Positions 8,000 through 15,298 of a stretch of DNA of 64,000 nt are shown piece after piece. Source of the stretch: Burkholderiales bacterium UBA4657 (GTDB taxonomy: Bacteria > Pseudomonadota > Gammaproteobacteria > Burkholderiales > Burkholderiaceae_E); the NCBI GenBank assembly GCA_002405475.1, contig DHLX01000004.1:21008-85007 (forward strand). Reading direction: 5' to 3'. Numbering within the stretch: the first letter of the stretch is position 1; every line of letters begins with the position of its first letter. The translations under genes were made by a program, and so were the position numbers. The notes below the pieces were generated by a model. It was not told the origin of the DNA. It did not search any database and saw only the letters and a list, made by a program, of their open reading frames with translations.

Positions 8000-8496
8000 T
8001 GACCGAGTTAGCAAGCCCTTCAATATGGCGTCGCTTTATGGGTATGGTCTATGAAGCGTGCCTAGTCTATTTCGCTATTTCATTTATAGCAAGTTACGTA
8101 TTTTTGTCTTTTTTTCAGTGGAAATGGCCGCTTAATAACAGCCAAAGCGCGATCTTATCGGCTTATCTTTTTTTCATCTATGGTCTTTATTTCACCTATT
8201 TCTGGCGTCGCGGTGGTCAGACTTTGCCTATGAAAACGGTCGAAGTAAAGCTCACCACTACACAAGGCCAAAGTGTCGGTCTGGTACGCTCCTGGTGGCG
8301 TTACCTACTCTGCTGGTGGGGCTTGCTGCCTGGCGCCTTGATTGTCACCATCGCGCCACACCTCAGCTTGCTGGCATTTCTGGTTTTTGTCGGCGCATTC
8401 TGCGTTTCAGTCGCTTGGGCGAAATTCGATTCAGACGGTCAATTTTTGCATGACCGACTGGCGGGCACTCGTCTGCAACTGGTCTATCGGGGCTGA
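7999..8496 (+). CDS. RDD family membrane protein
   Basis: A 165-residue inner-membrane protein starting as ATGA over the DUF3106 stop. RDD signature elements are visible: the Arg in WRRFMGMVYEA (about residue 10), the first helix pair (about 18-65), the Gly-rich turn RRGGQTLPMKTVEVKL near residue 73, and FDSDGQFLHDRLAGTR at the end with the family's Asp. Transport of small solutes or ions has been suggested for some RDD proteins, not shown here. It is the last gene of the sigma/DUF3619/DUF3106 cluster and overlaps the convergent gene by 13 bases. Confidence 0.85.
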   Translation: MTELASPSIWRRFMGMVYEACLVYFAISFIASYVFLSFFQWKWPLNNSQSAILSAYLFFIYGLYFTYFWRRGGQTLPMKTVEVKLTTTQGQSVGLVRSWWRYLLCWWGLLPGALIVTIAPHLSLLAFLVFVGAFCVSVAWAKFDSDGQFLHDRLAGTRLQLVYRG

Positions 8497-9161
8497 TTAA
8501 ACAGCGCCTGCATCAAATCTCGCTCCCGCTCACTCACCAATCGCAAAAAATCATCCGCCCCTTTCATACTATGAAAAGCATCGAAACCGCGCTCAAGAAA
8601 TTGCTGTAGCGAACTCAGTCCGGCCAGTGCTGCGGGCTTTCGCATCATACGCAGAGCCGACCCCATCAATGGCAGTCGTACCAATTTATCCAATTCCTGG
8701 CCGGTTAACTGCACCAGTTCAATTTGACGTATGCGATCATTTTTTTTCTCTACAACAGCGTAAGCCTGCGCATACTGAGCCGGAGTCAGTATCTCAAGCC
8801 CAACAGGTAAACGCAGCGCTAAATCATGGTCGAGTAATTCGGTTAATAAATTCAGCTCAACCGCATGGGCGACAGTTCGAATGGCCTGCTGTGGCAAGAG
8901 GCGCTCAATGGCAGGTACGATTCTCACCAAATCAGCATCCCGTTGGCTAAAATCGTGTGGTCCATAAATATCATCAAGAAAAAACCGTGCCGCCTTGGCA
9001 TAGCGGCTTGAGGTCAGTAGGTCGGCATGCGTTTGACTCAAACGCGCCGCCTGCCATGGCCTGAGTAGTGCCAAACTCGCCTTCAAATCCGGATTTTTTT
9101 GACTCAAGCTACGCAAATGATTGATTTCGCGCAAGCCGGCCATAACTCGTTCTGCGATCAT
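8484..9161 (-). CDS. FFLEELY-type conserved protein
   Basis: A 225-residue soluble protein that carries FFLDDIYGPHDFSQRD near residues 60-75, a variant of the FFLEELYGP motif that names this uncharacterised proteobacterial family. It is rich in helices and Leu/Arg, with no signal peptide or membrane helix. ATG 9161 was chosen because it gives the usual family start; the frame stays open for another 53 codons upstream without recognisable sequence. Convergent with the RDD gene and divergent from the hydrolase at 9440. Function is unknown. Confidence 0.75.
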   Translation of the reverse strand: MIAERVMAGLREINHLRSLSQKNPDLKASLALLRPWQAARLSQTHADLLTSSRYAKAARFFLDDIYGPHDFSQRDADLVRIVPAIERLLPQQAIRTVAHAVELNLLTELLDHDLALRLPVGLEILTPAQYAQAYAVVEKKNDRIRQIELVQLTGQELDKLVRLPLMGSALRMMRKPAALAGLSSLQQFLERGFDAFHSMKGADDFLRLVSERERDLMQALFNQPR

Positions 9162-9439
9162 AAACAAGAGATTACTCTTTAGTGGGTATAGGCTACAACT
9201 GCCCACGGTCAGGATATGGGAATTTTTTTGCCAATTTCGAGAAGAAGTTTTTTGAGTACCAGATCTGTCGGGGCGACTGTTCTCGCCGGTGTCGGCCGGC
9301 TTTATCAATCGTTGCGCCAAGTCGACCTGGAGACTGCGTGTCCACTGATACTGTCTGGCATATGTCTGGCGCTGCTGGAATCATACATCGCTTCGCATGA
9401 CGCTGCGGCTATAGCAAACTCGACCCAGGCGCATCCGTC

Positions 9440-10381
9440 ATGACTCTGGCCCATCTACTCAAATTATTATTGTTTCTAGAGCTGCTGACAACAACTGCTC
9501 TATCGGCGGTTTTGCTACAGTATCTTGACCAGCCATGGTATTGGGTACTGCTGTATGTTCCGTCATTTTTTTTCTTGGTACGCATTTTCTTGATCAGCAC
9601 CGAATTTTTCCTGGCCACATGGTTTAATCGCGCTCTGTCGCCCATGCACTTGTCATACTTAGCCTGGTTTCGCTGTATTAGCAGGGAAATGCTCTTAATG
9701 ATAAGCAATTTTTCATTTCATATGGCACTGCCTTCCTGGTTCAACCGCTGGTCTCAGGAAGAAAAGCGTGATCGACCTACAGCGAATTCTCGCGGGGTAA
9801 TCGTATTGGTGCATGGTATAGCCTGCAATGCAGTTGTTTGGCGTAGCATGCGTAAGTATCTGTTACAACAGGGCTGGATTATCAGTCCACTCAATCTCAA
9901 CCCGATATTTGCTCCCATTCACCATTACGGTGAGGCCTTATATGCTTACATTGAAAACACCTGCCAGCAATACGCTTGTGAACAGGTCTTTGTAGTAGCC
10001 CATAGTATGGGGGGACTAGTCTTAAGGAGCTATTTGCAGCAGTATGGCGACCAACGCGTGGCTCATGCGATTACGATTGCCACGCCTCATCAAGGTTCGG
10101 TGCTGGCAAGTATCGGAGCGTCGGCTAATGTGCGCGATATGCGGCAAAACAGCCAGTTTTTACGTTCATTAAACAGCACTGCCCATATTGGAAAACTCAC
10201 CTGCTTTTTAACCCAGCACGACAATCTGGTCATTCCTTACAATTCGTCCCATCTGGCAGGTAGCACCTCAGTGCTTTTTTCAGGAATAGGGCATGTCAGC
10301 CTGCTATTTGATACTGAAGTTCAACGTCAGGTGCATCTGACTTTATGCCGAAAAAAATTAGAAATGAATGCCCCTGAGTAA
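9440..10381 (+). CDS. Membrane-anchored alpha/beta hydrolase (lipase/esterase-like)
   Basis: A 313-residue protein with two hydrophobic helices at about residues 5-28 and 33-58, then an alpha/beta hydrolase domain from about residue 117. The oxyanion-hole HG is at 125-126 (LVHGIACN) and the nucleophile Ser189 is in AHSMGG. An Asp in the TQHDNLVIP segment and a late His (GHVSLL) complete the triad. PGAP1-like and triacylglycerol lipase families show this pattern. Anchoring would place the catalytic domain at the inner membrane; side and substrate cannot be told. The gene ends five bases before the IS remnant. Confidence 0.8.
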   Translation: MTLAHLLKLLLFLELLTTTALSAVLLQYLDQPWYWVLLYVPSFFFLVRIFLISTEFFLATWFNRALSPMHLSYLAWFRCISREMLLMISNFSFHMALPSWFNRWSQEEKRDRPTANSRGVIVLVHGIACNAVVWRSMRKYLLQQGWIISPLNLNPIFAPIHHYGEALYAYIENTCQQYACEQVFVVAHSMGGLVLRSYLQQYGDQRVAHAITIATPHQGSVLASIGASANVRDMRQNSQFLRSLNSTAHIGKLTCFLTQHDNLVIPYNSSHLAGSTSVLFSGIGHVSLLFDTEVQRQVHLTLCRKKLEMNAPE

Positions 10382-10389
10382 TTGCTGCA

Positions 10390-10427
10390 GGTAATTCCGC
10401 CTGAAATTAAGCGGTTTTAAAAGTAGA
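10390..10427 (+). repeat. Left terminal inverted repeat of the IS remnant
   Basis: Begins GGTAATTCCGCC and ends in TTAAAAGTAGA (10417-10427). The last 11 bases are the exact reverse complement of TCTACTTTTAA at 11178-11188, and GGTAAT is the reverse complement of ATTACC at the far end. Confidence 0.75.
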
Positions 10428-10459
10428 ATTTTCTTATGATGTTTTTAAGGAAGTTTTAC

Positions 10460-10725
10460 ATGAAGAAATCACGTTTTTCAGATAGTCAGATTATTGGCGT
10501 ACTCAAGCAAGAGGAGGCTGGTGTCCCGGTACCTGAGTTGTGTCGAGAGCACGGAATCAGTTCGGCCACCTTTCACAAATGGCGCGCAAATTGGGTGGCA
10601 TGGACGCCTCGCTAATGGCTCGGATGAGAGAACTCGAAGACGAGAACCGGCGCCTGAAAAAAATGTATGCAGAAGAGAAACTCAGGGCCGAGATCATCGC
10701 TGAGGCCATGCAAAAAAAGTGGTAG
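10460..10725 (+). pseudogene. IS3-family transposase orfA, frameshifted
   Basis: Starts MKKSRFSDSQIIGVLKQEEA with the helix-turn-helix of IS3 OrfA (ELCREHGISSATFHKW). One base appears lost in the A-run at 10588-10590, so the first frame stops at 10615 while the next frame resumes with KLGGMDASLMAR and the leucine-zipper-like ELEDENRRLKKMYAEE, ending at TAG 10723-10725. The heptamer A AAA AAG at 10713-10719, in the correct register, is the classical minus-one slippage site by which IS3 elements make the OrfAB transposase. Confidence 0.85.
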
Positions 10726-10752
10726 AGCCATCTCAGCGAAGAGAGATCGCGC

Positions 10753-11175
10753 AGCATCCGAGTCTTTAATGTCATTGACGATTTCAATCGGGAAGGATTA
10801 TGCATCGACGTCGATTTCTCACTCCCGGCAGAACGCGTGATTCGCTCCCCGGAACAAGTCATTGAATGGCGTGGCGCACCGGATGTTATTCGCTGTGATA
10901 ACGGCCCGGAATACATCAGTGGTTTGACACTGGCCTGGGCTAAAAAGCGCGGTATCAAGATGGATTTCATCCAGCCTGGTAACCCGCAGCAAAATGCCTA
11001 TGTCGAACGTTACAACCGCACAGTACGCTACGATTGGCTGGCCCACTACTTATTTGATTCGATTGAGGAGGTGCAGGACTATGCTACCCAGTGGCTATGG
11101 ACTTATAATCATGAGAGGCCTAATATGGCACTCGGCGGCATAACGCCAAAACAAAAATTGGCCTTGGCCAACTAG
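10753..11175 (+). pseudogene. IS3-family transposase orfB, C-terminal fragment
   Basis: The fragment opens at SIRVFNVIDDFNRE and retains the second catalytic Asp (VIRCDNGPEYISG) and the Glu (QQNAYVERYNRTVRYDWL) of the DDE core, then the usual HERPNMALGGITPKQ ending. The preceding part, with the HTH-like region and the first Asp, is deleted, and the junction leaves the remainder out of frame with the slippage product. It cannot encode an active transposase. Confidence 0.88.
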
Positions 11176-11177
11176 TC

Positions 11178-11213
11178 TCTACTTTTAACCCCAATTAAAA
11201 AAGGGGGATTACC
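11178..11213 (-). repeat. Right terminal inverted repeat of the IS remnant
   Basis: TCTACTTTTAA at 11178-11188 continues to GGGGGATTACC ending at 11213. It pairs with the left repeat in its inner 11 bases and outer six bases, with a diverged middle. Confidence 0.75.
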
Positions 11214-11286
11214 GGTTCATGTCACATTTTTTTCGCTACAGCAAGGCTGGACTTGGCCACCTATCTAGACAAAAAACTGCGCTTGA

Positions 11287-11820
11287 TCAGACGCCAGCCG
11301 GGGGCAGTCTAACGCCCAATTTACGCTTAACGGAAACATAGATAGATACGTATTCCGGATCACCATAGACTTCAAAGTCTGCAGTGAAGGCGCGCTCATA
11401 ACGCCCTGCCAGTTCATGCTCACCACGGCTAAAAAAATCCCATATTGCAGACCAGCAGGTTATGACGGCTCTGGAACCAAAACCAGGCGCCTTAAAAACA
11501 ATGTACTCACCCGCCGATACTTTTATCGTCACATATTCCGGAGGGGAAGCCACGCCTCGACGCAATTGTACGCCGGCCAAAACGGTATAGTGACCATGAG
11601 CGCCATTTTCATAATGCGAATATATGCCGACCACGCGTCCATTTTCTGCGTTGGCAGACAAATCCAAGGGTATGCCCTGACGATAAAACTGGTGCCACTG
11701 GCGATTGATCCGGGCCTGGGCAGGATCGGATTCTTCTGCATTGCTGGTGCGAACCTCGATTCCACTAGCCATAAAGCCAGGATGTTGTACCAGAAGTGGT
11801 TGGGTATAGACTATTGTCAC
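11287..11820 (-). CDS. GyrI-like/effector-binding domain protein
   Basis: A stand-alone effector-binding (AraC_E_bind/GyrI-like) domain of 177 residues without a DNA-binding part. Visible features are the opening strand ending in GIEVRTSNAEES, the ENGAHGHYTVLAGVQL segment, YVTIKVSAGEYIVFKAPG, and the closing FEVYGDPEYVSIYVSVKR with the conserved Tyr-Gly-acid pattern. Relatives bind small hydrophobic or cationic ligands. No ATG exists near the domain start: GTG 11820 (used here) and TTG 11829 are the options, and the first ATG (11772) would cut into the first strand. It is divergent from the TetR gene, so the regulator may control it. Confidence 0.7.
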   Translation of the reverse strand: MTIVYTQPLLVQHPGFMASGIEVRTSNAEESDPAQARINRQWHQFYRQGIPLDLSANAENGRVVGIYSHYENGAHGHYTVLAGVQLRRGVASPPEYVTIKVSAGEYIVFKAPGFGSRAVITCWSAIWDFFSRGEHELAGRYERAFTADFEVYGDPEYVSIYVSVKRKLGVRLPPAGV

Positions 11821-11904
11821 AGTGCTCAAGAACTATATAACGACCGTGTTCTATATTATGCTGGAAACTTGAGGCTAAGGGTACTTAAGTATAAATAAAA
11901 AACT

Positions 11905-12561
11905 CTGGCAGACCCGAAAAGGGATACAAAAAATACGCCTAGCCGCATTTTGACCAAATCGCTACAGTTATTCAATGAGTTTGGCGAGCCCAACATCACT
12001 ACAAACTCGCTTGCAGAGCACCTGAATATCTCGCTAGGCAACCCCTATTACCATTTTCGCAACAAAGAAGATATCGTCAATTCCTTGTTTGCCGAGTTTG
12101 AAAAAGATATAGGCGCTATTCTCGCCACTCCTGACTACCACTCACCCAATATTGAAGATGCGTGGTTATTCTTACATCTGATGTTCGAAACAATCTGGCG
12201 CTACCGATTTCTTTATCGTGATCTGAATGATCTGTTAATACATAACCGCAGACTGGAAATTTTATTTCGAAAAATTCCTGACACAAAAATCAGGATTGCC
12301 GAGCATTTGTGCCAGGGTCTACAAATGCATGGAGAGTTATCACTGACTCGAAGAGAAACACAGGCAATGGCTACCAATATGATGGTACTGGCTACCTATT
12401 GGCTATCCTATGAACACTTATATGCTGATGGTCTGATCATGCTTATAATTCATAAGTCCATGCTGCATAATGCAATAACGTTTAGTGAAAACAACTACTG
12501 CGTTATCGTGAATACCTTGGAGAGGCTCAGTGTAAAGAGCTGGCAGCCAATAGGAGATTGA
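11905..12561 (+). CDS. TetR-family transcriptional regulator with no standard start codon
   Basis: The N-terminal helix-turn-helix is complete in frame: SRILTKSLQLFNEFGEP, TTNSLAEHLNISLGNPYYHF, then RNKEDIVNSLFAEFE, typical of a TetR subgroup in betaproteobacteria. The frame is open only from 11899 and holds no ATG or GTG before the domain. CTG 11905 would give LADPKRDTKNTPSRIL, which looks like an old ATG turned to CTG; TTG 11950 would start inside the first DNA-binding helix. No clear ribosome site precedes either. The C-terminal ligand domain is intact. The stop abuts the LOG gene start. Either a rare start is used or the gene is newly damaged. Confidence 0.75.
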   Translation: MADPKRDTKNTPSRILTKSLQLFNEFGEPNITTNSLAEHLNISLGNPYYHFRNKEDIVNSLFAEFEKDIGAILATPDYHSPNIEDAWLFLHLMFETIWRYRFLYRDLNDLLIHNRRLEILFRKIPDTKIRIAEHLCQGLQMHGELSLTRRETQAMATNMMVLATYWLSYEHLYADGLIMLIIHKSMLHNAITFSENNYCVIVNTLERLSVKSWQPIGD

Positions 12562-13149
12562 ATGTCTGGGCCCTCGGTTTGTCTATTCTGCGGTTCACGA
12601 ACTGGTCTATCGCCTGTCTTTGCTGAACAAGTGCAAAAATTCTGTTCTCTGCTCGCTCACGCTGATGGCACTCTAATCACTGGCGGTGGGCATATTGGCC
12701 TGATGGGTATAGCCGCCGACACCATGCTGACCCAAGGCGGGCGAGTCATAGGTGTGATTCCTGCCGCATTGGAACAGCAGGAGTTAGCGCATAAGGGTTT
12801 GACCGCGCTACATGTTGTAACCAGTATGCACCAGCGTAAAGCGTTAATGGCAGACATGGCGCAAATATTCGTCGCTGCTCCCGGGGGTATTGGTACATTG
12901 GAAGAATTTTTTGAAATATGGACATGGCATCAATTAGGTCTACATGAAAAACCTATAGCACTATTCAACCCAAGCTCGTATTACGATCCGCTGCTCAAAT
13001 TGTTGCAACAAGCTGAAAATCAGGGTTTTATCGACCACTCTACTCGCAAGTTGTTACACGTCGCTGACAGCGCTGATTCCTTGTGGGCTTGGGTCGAAGC
13101 AGTTCATGTACCGTCTCGGCGTCAAGCCCCTCTTTTGTCCAAGATCTAA
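12562..13149 (+). CDS. LOG-family (TIGR00730) nucleoside monophosphate phosphoribohydrolase
   Basis: A 195-residue Rossmann-fold protein related to the plant LOG enzymes that release free bases from cytokinin riboside monophosphates; bacterial members hydrolyse AMP-like nucleotides. Both hallmark motifs are present: the RK pair at 92-93 (SMHQRKALM) and PGGIGTLEE at 107-115. The N-terminal nucleotide loop is CGSRTG (10-15) with GGGHIGLMG. The ribosome site AGGAG lies within the end of the TetR gene, whose stop touches this ATG, so the two are translated together. Confidence 0.9.
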   Translation: MSGPSVCLFCGSRTGLSPVFAEQVQKFCSLLAHADGTLITGGGHIGLMGIAADTMLTQGGRVIGVIPAALEQQELAHKGLTALHVVTSMHQRKALMADMAQIFVAAPGGIGTLEEFFEIWTWHQLGLHEKPIALFNPSSYYDPLLKLLQQAENQGFIDHSTRKLLHVADSADSLWAWVEAVHVPSRRQAPLLSKI

Positions 13150-13267
13150 CCAAGGTCAGGATCAGTATTTTTTTAAATTCGGGCTCGAAGGACTGAATAA
13201 TTTTCTCTGGAACTGCAATATGGGGAGATATATCGAATTGGTTAATTCTTTAAGATAGACGCCCGCA

Positions 13268-13543
13268 CTAATCGAACAATTTATCCAGACGTTTATTGAT
13301 ATTCTGTTCAAGAGTGGATTTGAACGCAGCCAGTAAAAAACCAAGTTTTACTTCTATGATCATTTGTCGGGCATTGACTTTCAAATGGCCGTCAATCCCG
13401 GTGCGCCGGAAATTCAGGGTGTTTCCTTGCCATTCACTCTCGACCTCATATTGTTCGGCCAACTCGTCTGCCACTTCCTGGGCCGCAGCCTTGGCCTGTT
13501 TCAGTGTCATGCCGTGTGTTCGGGTAATTAAAATGTCAGTCAT
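13268..13543 (-). CDS. Polyhydroxyalkanoic acid system (PHA_gran_rgn) family protein
   Basis: A 91-residue protein of the family annotated as polyhydroxyalkanoic acid system protein. The core reads HGMTLKQAKAAAQEVADELA, then EWQGNTLNFRRTGIDGHLKV and IEVKLGFLLAAFKSTLEQNI, one short domain with no signal peptide. A role at PHA granules is proposed for the family, not proven. It starts three bases after the TRAP binding protein stop. The genome also carries a PHA depolymerase at 23498, consistent with PHA storage. Between its stop and the LOG gene (13150-13267) I see no gene. Confidence 0.8.
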   Translation of the reverse strand: MTDILITRTHGMTLKQAKAAAQEVADELAEQYEVESEWQGNTLNFRRTGIDGHLKVNARQMIIEVKLGFLLAAFKSTLEQNINKRLDKLFD

Positions 13544-13546
13544 GGT

Positions 13547-14665
13547 TCATTTTTTTCCATACCAGAAATCATAGGCCATTTGCTGCGAGACCGTAGATTC
13601 CAGCTGGTAGGCAACCACACGCCGGGCAAACATTTGCTGTGATTCCAATACCCGGGCAAATAAACGATTTTCTGAAGATCGTTGTTGTGCTACCCGGCGC
13701 CAGGCTTCAAGCTGGGCTTTGAGAATGTTGTCTGGCGTCAATTCAAAACTGACACCCATACGACTTTTCATTTCCTGATAATCGGTCGCATACCGATCTA
13801 TGGTCTTCCAATGCACTTCGCTGCTGGCCGCCTGCGCCGCATAGCGAAAGACACGTTGCAAATCTTCCGGCAGGCTGTCAAATTTTCGTTTATTGATAAT
13901 GACTTCAAATACCTCTGAGCCTTGATGGTAACTACGCAAATAACAAAGCTTGGCAGCATTTGGAAAACCGAGTGCCCGGTCTGAAGTAGGATTAGTATAT
14001 TCAGCCGCATCAATCTGACCGCGCTCCAGCGCATCTACAATTTCCTGTCCCCACAGGCGGGTTGGCACCATACCCATTTCACGAATCATGTCGATGGCTA
14101 GTCCTGCAGTGCGAAACCGCAGTCCGCGTAAATCTTCTGCTTTAGCCACCCTACGCTTGAACCAACCCAGGGGTTGAATACCCATAGGGCCATATAAAAA
14201 ACCCTGGACATTCAGCCTCAGTGTAGTGTGAACCAGCTCATCATAGAGTCGCCTTCCGCCACCATGTTCCATCCATGCCAGAAATGTATGACTGTCCAAA
14301 CCCACCGCAGGACTGGATCCAAACAGACCGTAGGCCGGATGCCTAGCCACCCAATAAGTACATACACCATGACCACCGTCAATCTGCCCTCTATGTACCG
14401 CCTCAAGCACATCCAGCGGCTTGACAATAGAGCCGGACGGGAGCATTTGCAGGCGCACCCGACCAGCGGAAATTTCAGTGACTTTTTTAGCAAAATCGAG
14501 TGCGAACTCGTGAAACAAATCTTTCGTCGGCCAGGTACTTTGAAAACGCAAATTAATGGTTTCCTGAGCCCGCACCACGGCCGGAAAAGTCAGGGCGCCA
14601 GTCGCACTACCCGCTAAAAATCGCCTTCGCGAGCCAGGCTGGCTCTGTTTACCAAGTTTATCCAT
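13547..14665 (-). CDS. TRAP transporter substrate-binding protein (DctP family), orphan
   Basis: A 372-residue periplasmic binding protein for organic acids or similar anions. The N-terminus has a twin-arginine signal (SRRRFLAGSATGALTFPAVV), and the DctP fold follows: TINLRFQSTWPTKDLFHEFA, the mid-protein LRGLRFRTAGLAIDMIREMG with the family's carboxylate-binding Arg, and EVIINKRKFDSLPEDLQ. Tat export and the wide form suggest the TAXI/DctP branch that binds 2-oxo acids. No dctQ or dctM membrane partner is in the window, so the transporter must be encoded elsewhere or the protein serves another role. Confidence 0.88.
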   Translation of the reverse strand: MDKLGKQSQPGSRRRFLAGSATGALTFPAVVRAQETINLRFQSTWPTKDLFHEFALDFAKKVTEISAGRVRLQMLPSGSIVKPLDVLEAVHRGQIDGGHGVCTYWVARHPAYGLFGSSPAVGLDSHTFLAWMEHGGGRRLYDELVHTTLRLNVQGFLYGPMGIQPLGWFKRRVAKAEDLRGLRFRTAGLAIDMIREMGMVPTRLWGQEIVDALERGQIDAAEYTNPTSDRALGFPNAAKLCYLRSYHQGSEVFEVIINKRKFDSLPEDLQRVFRYAAQAASSEVHWKTIDRYATDYQEMKSRMGVSFELTPDNILKAQLEAWRRVAQQRSSENRLFARVLESQQMFARRVVAYQLESTVSQQMAYDFWYGKK

Positions 14666-14715
14666 AACATCTACCGTACCAGAGTTAGCCGAAAATTGCA
14701 GACTAGGTTAAGGTC

Positions 14716-15024
14716 TCAGTATCTTGCTATCTTTTTATGTAAGGACAACAGATTCTGCTCCTTGACAGCCGCTCGGGCCAGCATATGAGAAGCTACCGGC
14801 AAGGTTATAAATAAAGCCAGTATCAGCAATAATGCTCGAAGATACCACTCTGAAGTGTTTGCCGTAACTGCTGCCCCAACTATGATGAGCCCCAGAGCTA
14901 ATGTGCCGGCCTTGGTAGCGGCATGCTGTCGTGATAAAGCGTCTTTCAATAAAAACAAACCGGCTGCGGCCAAACACAGCAACAGAGCACCTGATAACGC
15001 AATGGCAATACCCATGTAATGCAT
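14716..15024 (-). CDS. mnhG: Mrp/Mnh-type Na+/H+ antiporter subunit G
   Basis: A 102-residue protein with three hydrophobic segments matching the PhaG/MnhG/YufB family (LFLLKDALSRQHAATKAGTLALG resembles the conserved turn after helix 1, though split by the length limit here). ATG 15024 has AAGGAG eight bases upstream; a longer frame to 15063 would enter subunit F. Last subunit of the operon. The C-terminus extends about 15 basic residues past the last helix. Confidence 0.88.
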   Translation of the reverse strand: MHYMGIAIALSGALLLCLAAAGLFLLKDALSRQHAATKAGTLALGLIIVGAAVTANTSEWYLRALLLILALFITLPVASHMLARAAVKEQNLLSLHKKIARY

Positions 15025-15034
15025 TGATGACTCC

Positions 15035-15298
15035 TTATAGAGATTCCGGATTTTCAGAATCATCGATCAATCTTGCCCAAGCCACGGTCGCGACAAAACC
15101 TATCAGAGCCAAGACCAGTGCCAGGTCAAGAAATAGAATCCGGCCATAAGATAAAGCCGCCATCACACACCAGGCTATCGCGACAGCAAATAAAACATCG
15201 AGGGCAATTATCCGGTCAGCCTGGCTTGGCCCCTTGACCAGACGACAGATCGCCAGCAGTCCAGCCAGGGTGGTCAATAACAGCAATAAAAGTATCAT
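15035..15298 (-). CDS. mnhF: Mrp/Mnh-type antiporter subunit F
   Basis: An 87-residue subunit with three membrane helices. The family pattern is visible: RLVKGPSQADRIIALDVLF after the first helix, with the conserved Pro-x-x-x-Asp-Arg, and LDLALVLALIGFVATVAWAR at the end. The start overlaps the subunit E stop by four bases. In other Mrp complexes this subunit is required for assembly. Confidence 0.9.
   Translation of the reverse strand: MILLLLLLTTLAGLLAICRLVKGPSQADRIIALDVLFAVAIAWCVMAALSYGRILFLDLALVLALIGFVATVAWARLIDDSENPESL

Larger units (their letters stand above)
10386..11219 (+). mobile_element. Decayed IS3-family insertion sequence
   Basis: An 834-base remnant bounded by imperfect inverted repeats and holding broken orfA and orfB. 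Transposase sequence identifies IS3 family (helix-turn-helix orfA, DDE orfB). Two lesions are visible: one base missing in an A-run of orfA near 10588-10590, and a deletion joining the orfA/orfB overlap to the middle of orfB near 10753, which removed roughly the first half of orfB including the first catalytic Asp. Ends were set at TG 10386-10387 and CA 11218-11219 by analogy with IS3 ends. No clear target duplication was found. Confidence 0.8.

Noticed and set aside
9216..9443. A 75-codon plus-strand frame whose TGA overlaps the hydrolase ATG as ATGA
   Set aside because: Length is common by chance, the sequence matches no family, and it lies opposite the upstream extension of the FFLEELY gene. 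The overlap is suggestive but not enough.
11831..11860. Two CTATATNA repeats 18 bases apart before the effector-binding gene as a TetR operator
   Set aside because: They are AT-rich, short and in direct orientation, whereas TetR operators are palindromes.
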